Assembly: GCA_030613605.1 (NCBI GenBank)
Contig: JAUWLO010000114.1
Coordinates: 1 to 6,531, forward strand
Direction: 5' to 3'
From: Gammaproteobacteria bacterium
GTDB taxonomy: Bacteria; Pseudomonadota; Gammaproteobacteria; SZUA-152
Length of the DNA: 6,531 nucleotides
Part shown: positions 5,270-6,531 of the stretch, piece after piece
How positions within the stretch are numbered: the stretch's first letter is position 1
Layout of the letters: each line of letters begins with the position of its first letter
The notes under the pieces: generated by a model
Databases searched by the model: none
What the model saw: the letters and a program-made list of their open reading frames with translations, nothing else
What the model was told of the DNA's origin: nothing
Position numbers and translations under genes: made by a program

Positions 5270-5762
5270 GAAGGGGCTCTTCTTCGGCTGTATTTTTTTC
5301 CTGCTGTTGTTGCACATGCTGGGCATAGAGCGCATCGAAATTAACCGGCGCCAACAATAACTGAGGAAAGCCACCTTTACCGATGAGATCTGAAATGGCC
5401 TCACGAGCATATGGAAACAGTATATTTGGACAGTAACTACCCAACATATGGGCACGCTCAGTTTCATTAAAGCCTGCCAAAGTAAATACCCCAGCCTGAT
5501 GCACTTCAACCAGGTAAGCGGTTTTTTCACTCACCTTGACAGTAACCGTGACCGTTAACACGACTTCCTGTACATCGTCCGCCAATGGTTTGCCCGCTGT
5601 CTGTAACTCGACATTAACATCAGGCTCCCAGTTTTCAGTAAAGATTTCCGGCGAATTGGGTGTTTCAAAAGAAGTGTCTTTCAGATAAATTTTTTGAAGC
5701 TGAAACTGCTGCTCATCTTCAGCTGGCTTTTTTGCTTCCTCTGTCTTTGTTTTTTCTACCAT
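5265..5762 (-). CDS. secB: Protein-export chaperone SecB
   Basis: SecB is a cytosolic tetrameric chaperone that keeps preproteins unfolded and hands them to SecA for Sec translocation. The 165-residue product compares with about 155 in E. coli; the excess is a charged, disordered-looking N-terminus (MVEKTKTEEAKKPAEDE) and a Q/E-rich tail. Family motifs are clear: LQKIYLKDTSFETPNSP (22-38), alternating strands VVLTVTVTVKV (67-77), VHQAGVFTL (87-95), and HMLGSYCPNILFPYAREAIS (105-124) followed by FPQLLLAPVNFDALY (132-146). ATG 5762 is chosen because GGA lies seven to ten bases upstream (GGAAATAGCT) and the protein then begins as homologues do. A GTG at 5798 would add 12 residues. The neighbours grxC/trxC and gpsA are a frequent gammaproteobacterial setting for secB. 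Confidence 0.95.
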   Translation of the reverse strand: MVEKTKTEEAKKPAEDEQQFQLQKIYLKDTSFETPNSPEIFTENWEPDVNVELQTAGKPLADDVQEVVLTVTVTVKVSEKTAYLVEVHQAGVFTLAGFNETERAHMLGSYCPNILFPYAREAISDLIGKGGFPQLLLAPVNFDALYAQHVQQQQEKNTAEEEPLH

Positions 5763-5807
5763 AGCTATTTCCAGTGTGTAAACCCCAGCTTTAAACACTC
5801 AGGGGTA

Positions 5808-5834
5808 ATATTAATTATTAATTGAAAGTCTAAA
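5808..5834 (-). promoter_or_regulatory. Possible secB promoter
   Basis: On the minus strand TTTAGA (5834-5829) and TAATAT (5813-5808) resemble -35 and -10 boxes with a short 15-nt spacer in a very AT-rich stretch, about 45 nt upstream of the secB start. The match is modest. Confidence 0.25.
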
Positions 5835-5906
5835 GGCTGACCAGACAAATTGAAACATCTGGCTCTATTCTTGCCGGAATTGTTCTGATTATCTTAGCTT
5901 CAGACG

Positions 5907-6344
5907 TCAGGTGATATGCTGACGCACCCAATCCAGCAGGCTTTGCAGGTCCATCGCACCGGACAATCGCGCCGTCTCTGCCCCCTTATTAAACAAAATC
6001 AACGTTGGAATACTACGAATCCCCAGCTCACCCGATAACATCTGTTCCTGTTCCGAGTTTATTTTCACCAGACGGAGTTTTGGCTCTAATTGCCCGGCCG
6101 CTTCGGTAAAAACAGGCGCCATCATTTTGCATGGGCCACACCATGACGCCCAGAAATCAACCAACAGGGGAAGGTCACTTTTTGCGAGGTGACGCTGAAA
6201 ACGCGCCCTGTTTAATTCGAGTGGTTTGCCTGGGAACAGGGGAGTATGGCAGACACCACATTTTCCACCAGAACCAAGTTTGGCTTGAGGTATGCGATTA
6301 ATACCGTCGCACTGCGGACAAACAACATGCAGACTATCTGACAT
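5907..6344 (-). CDS. trxC: Thioredoxin 2 (TrxC), zinc-finger thioredoxin
   Basis: The 145-residue cytosolic protein has the two-part layout of TrxC. An N-terminal zinc ribbon carries Cys9/Cys12 (CPQC) and Cys29/Cys32 (CGVC), with the family's INRIP (15-19) between them. The thioredoxin fold follows, with active site WCGPC (68-72) inside VDFWASWCGPCKMMAPVF and the cis-proline loop GIRSIPT (108-114). E. coli TrxC is 139 residues and belongs to the OxyR oxidative-stress regulon, which suggests but does not show a similar role here. It reduces protein disulfides with electrons from thioredoxin reductase. The start is fixed because the zinc Cys residues follow within nine codons and no later Met precedes them. 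There is no good ribosome site. The gene begins 45 nt after grxC, which is another thiol reductant, and precedes secB by 144 nt. Confidence 0.95.
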   Translation of the reverse strand: MSDSLHVVCPQCDGINRIPQAKLGSGGKCGVCHTPLFPGKPLELNRARFQRHLAKSDLPLLVDFWASWCGPCKMMAPVFTEAAGQLEPKLRLVKINSEQEQMLSGELGIRSIPTLILFNKGAETARLSGAMDLQSLLDWVRQHIT

Positions 6345-6352
6345 AGTTCAAA

Positions 6353-6361
6353 ATTATAACA
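6353..6361 (-). promoter_or_regulatory. Extended -10 promoter element directly upstream of trxC
   Basis: On the minus strand TGTTATAAT is a perfect extended -10 (TGnTATAAT). No good -35 is found at 16-18 nt, which extended -10 promoters can do without. Transcription would begin near 6346-6347, two or three bases before the trxC ATG, implying an almost leaderless mRNA. This fits the absence of a Shine-Dalgarno. Confidence 0.4.
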
Positions 6362-6389
6362 ATCGTAAATTAAAGAATGCCGGTAAAAT

Positions 6390-6531
6390 TCAGGCTAGAC
6401 CTAACAACGGATCGAGCTCATCATCCATATCCAGATCCACGAGCTCATCAAAACCACCAACATAAGTATCGCCAATAAATATTTGGGGCACCGAGTCGCG
6501 TCCTGCACGCTGTTCCATTTCTTCCCTTTTA
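6390..6531 (-). CDS. grxC: Glutaredoxin 3 (GrxC), C-terminal part (runs off the right edge)
   Basis: Forty-six C-terminal residues are present. EMEQRAGRDSVPQIFIG is the conserved second half of glutaredoxin 3: the cis-Pro loop SVPQIFI, which binds glutathione, followed by YVGGFDEL and a tail ending ELDPLL. The N-terminal half with the CPYC active site lies outside the window. GrxC is a small cytosolic glutathione-dependent disulfide reductase. The tail has an acidic run (DLDMDDELD). It lies upstream of trxC with a 45-nt gap and no terminator, so the two may be co-transcribed, although trxC also has its own -10 element. Confidence 0.92.
   Translation of the reverse strand, partial: KREEMEQRAGRDSVPQIFIGDTYVGGFDELVDLDMDDELDPLLGLA

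Noticed and set aside
5237..5530. Minus-strand frame of 97 codons within secB
   Set aside because: Out-of-frame shadow of secB; the composition is an artefact of reading the secB codons shifted.
5815..5862. 15-codon frame in the trxC-secB gap as a leader peptide
   Set aside because: No convincing ribosome site, no regulatory codon run, and no attenuator-like hairpin with a T-run after it.

Overview
The window looks like part of a gammaproteobacterial chromosome. The right half carries a conserved minus-strand block, grxC (partial) - trxC - secB - gpsA, with trmL converging on it. SecB, TrmL and this gene neighbourhood are typical of Gammaproteobacteria. Base composition is moderate, and the left 1.45 kb is visibly more AT-rich. 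I cannot name a genus from the sequence.

Layout, left to right. Positions 1-216 (minus) hold the N-terminus of a secreted protein with a DUF11-like start, cut off by the window edge. Upstream of it, 217-513 is a busy leader region: a 44-codon open frame with a good Shine-Dalgarno, two strong stem-loops lying inside that frame, and an intrinsic terminator for the next gene. That gene (514-1020, minus) encodes a small exported single-domain DUF11 protein. The stretch 1021-1450 has no convincing gene but holds a perfect 15-bp palindrome, a set of TGGCC inverted repeats and a terminator hairpin. Next come phnA/yjdM-like (1451-2032), a GNAT acetyltransferase (2029-2511) that overlaps it by ATGA, and a class 1B-type dihydroorotate dehydrogenase (2571-3518). 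These three are on the minus strand and probably co-transcribed. A 128-nt divergent region separates them from trmL (3647-4114, plus), which converges on gpsA with a 32-nt gap.

How the genes relate. GrxC and TrxC are cytosolic thiol-disulfide reductants, SecB is the export chaperone for the Sec pathway, and GpsA supplies sn-glycerol-3-phosphate for phospholipids. This is a housekeeping cluster in which trxC sits between grxC and secB. PyrD serves pyrimidine synthesis. TrmL modifies the tRNA wobble base. The two DUF11 proteins on the left are Sec-exported and probably belong to one cell-surface or extracellular assembly.

The parts least explained by known families are the DUF11 leader region (217-513) and the gene-free region 1021-1450. 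The most notable enzyme is the Cys-type PyrD, which has no pyrK beside it in the window. I see no CRISPR array, tRNA, rRNA, insertion sequence or defence system.
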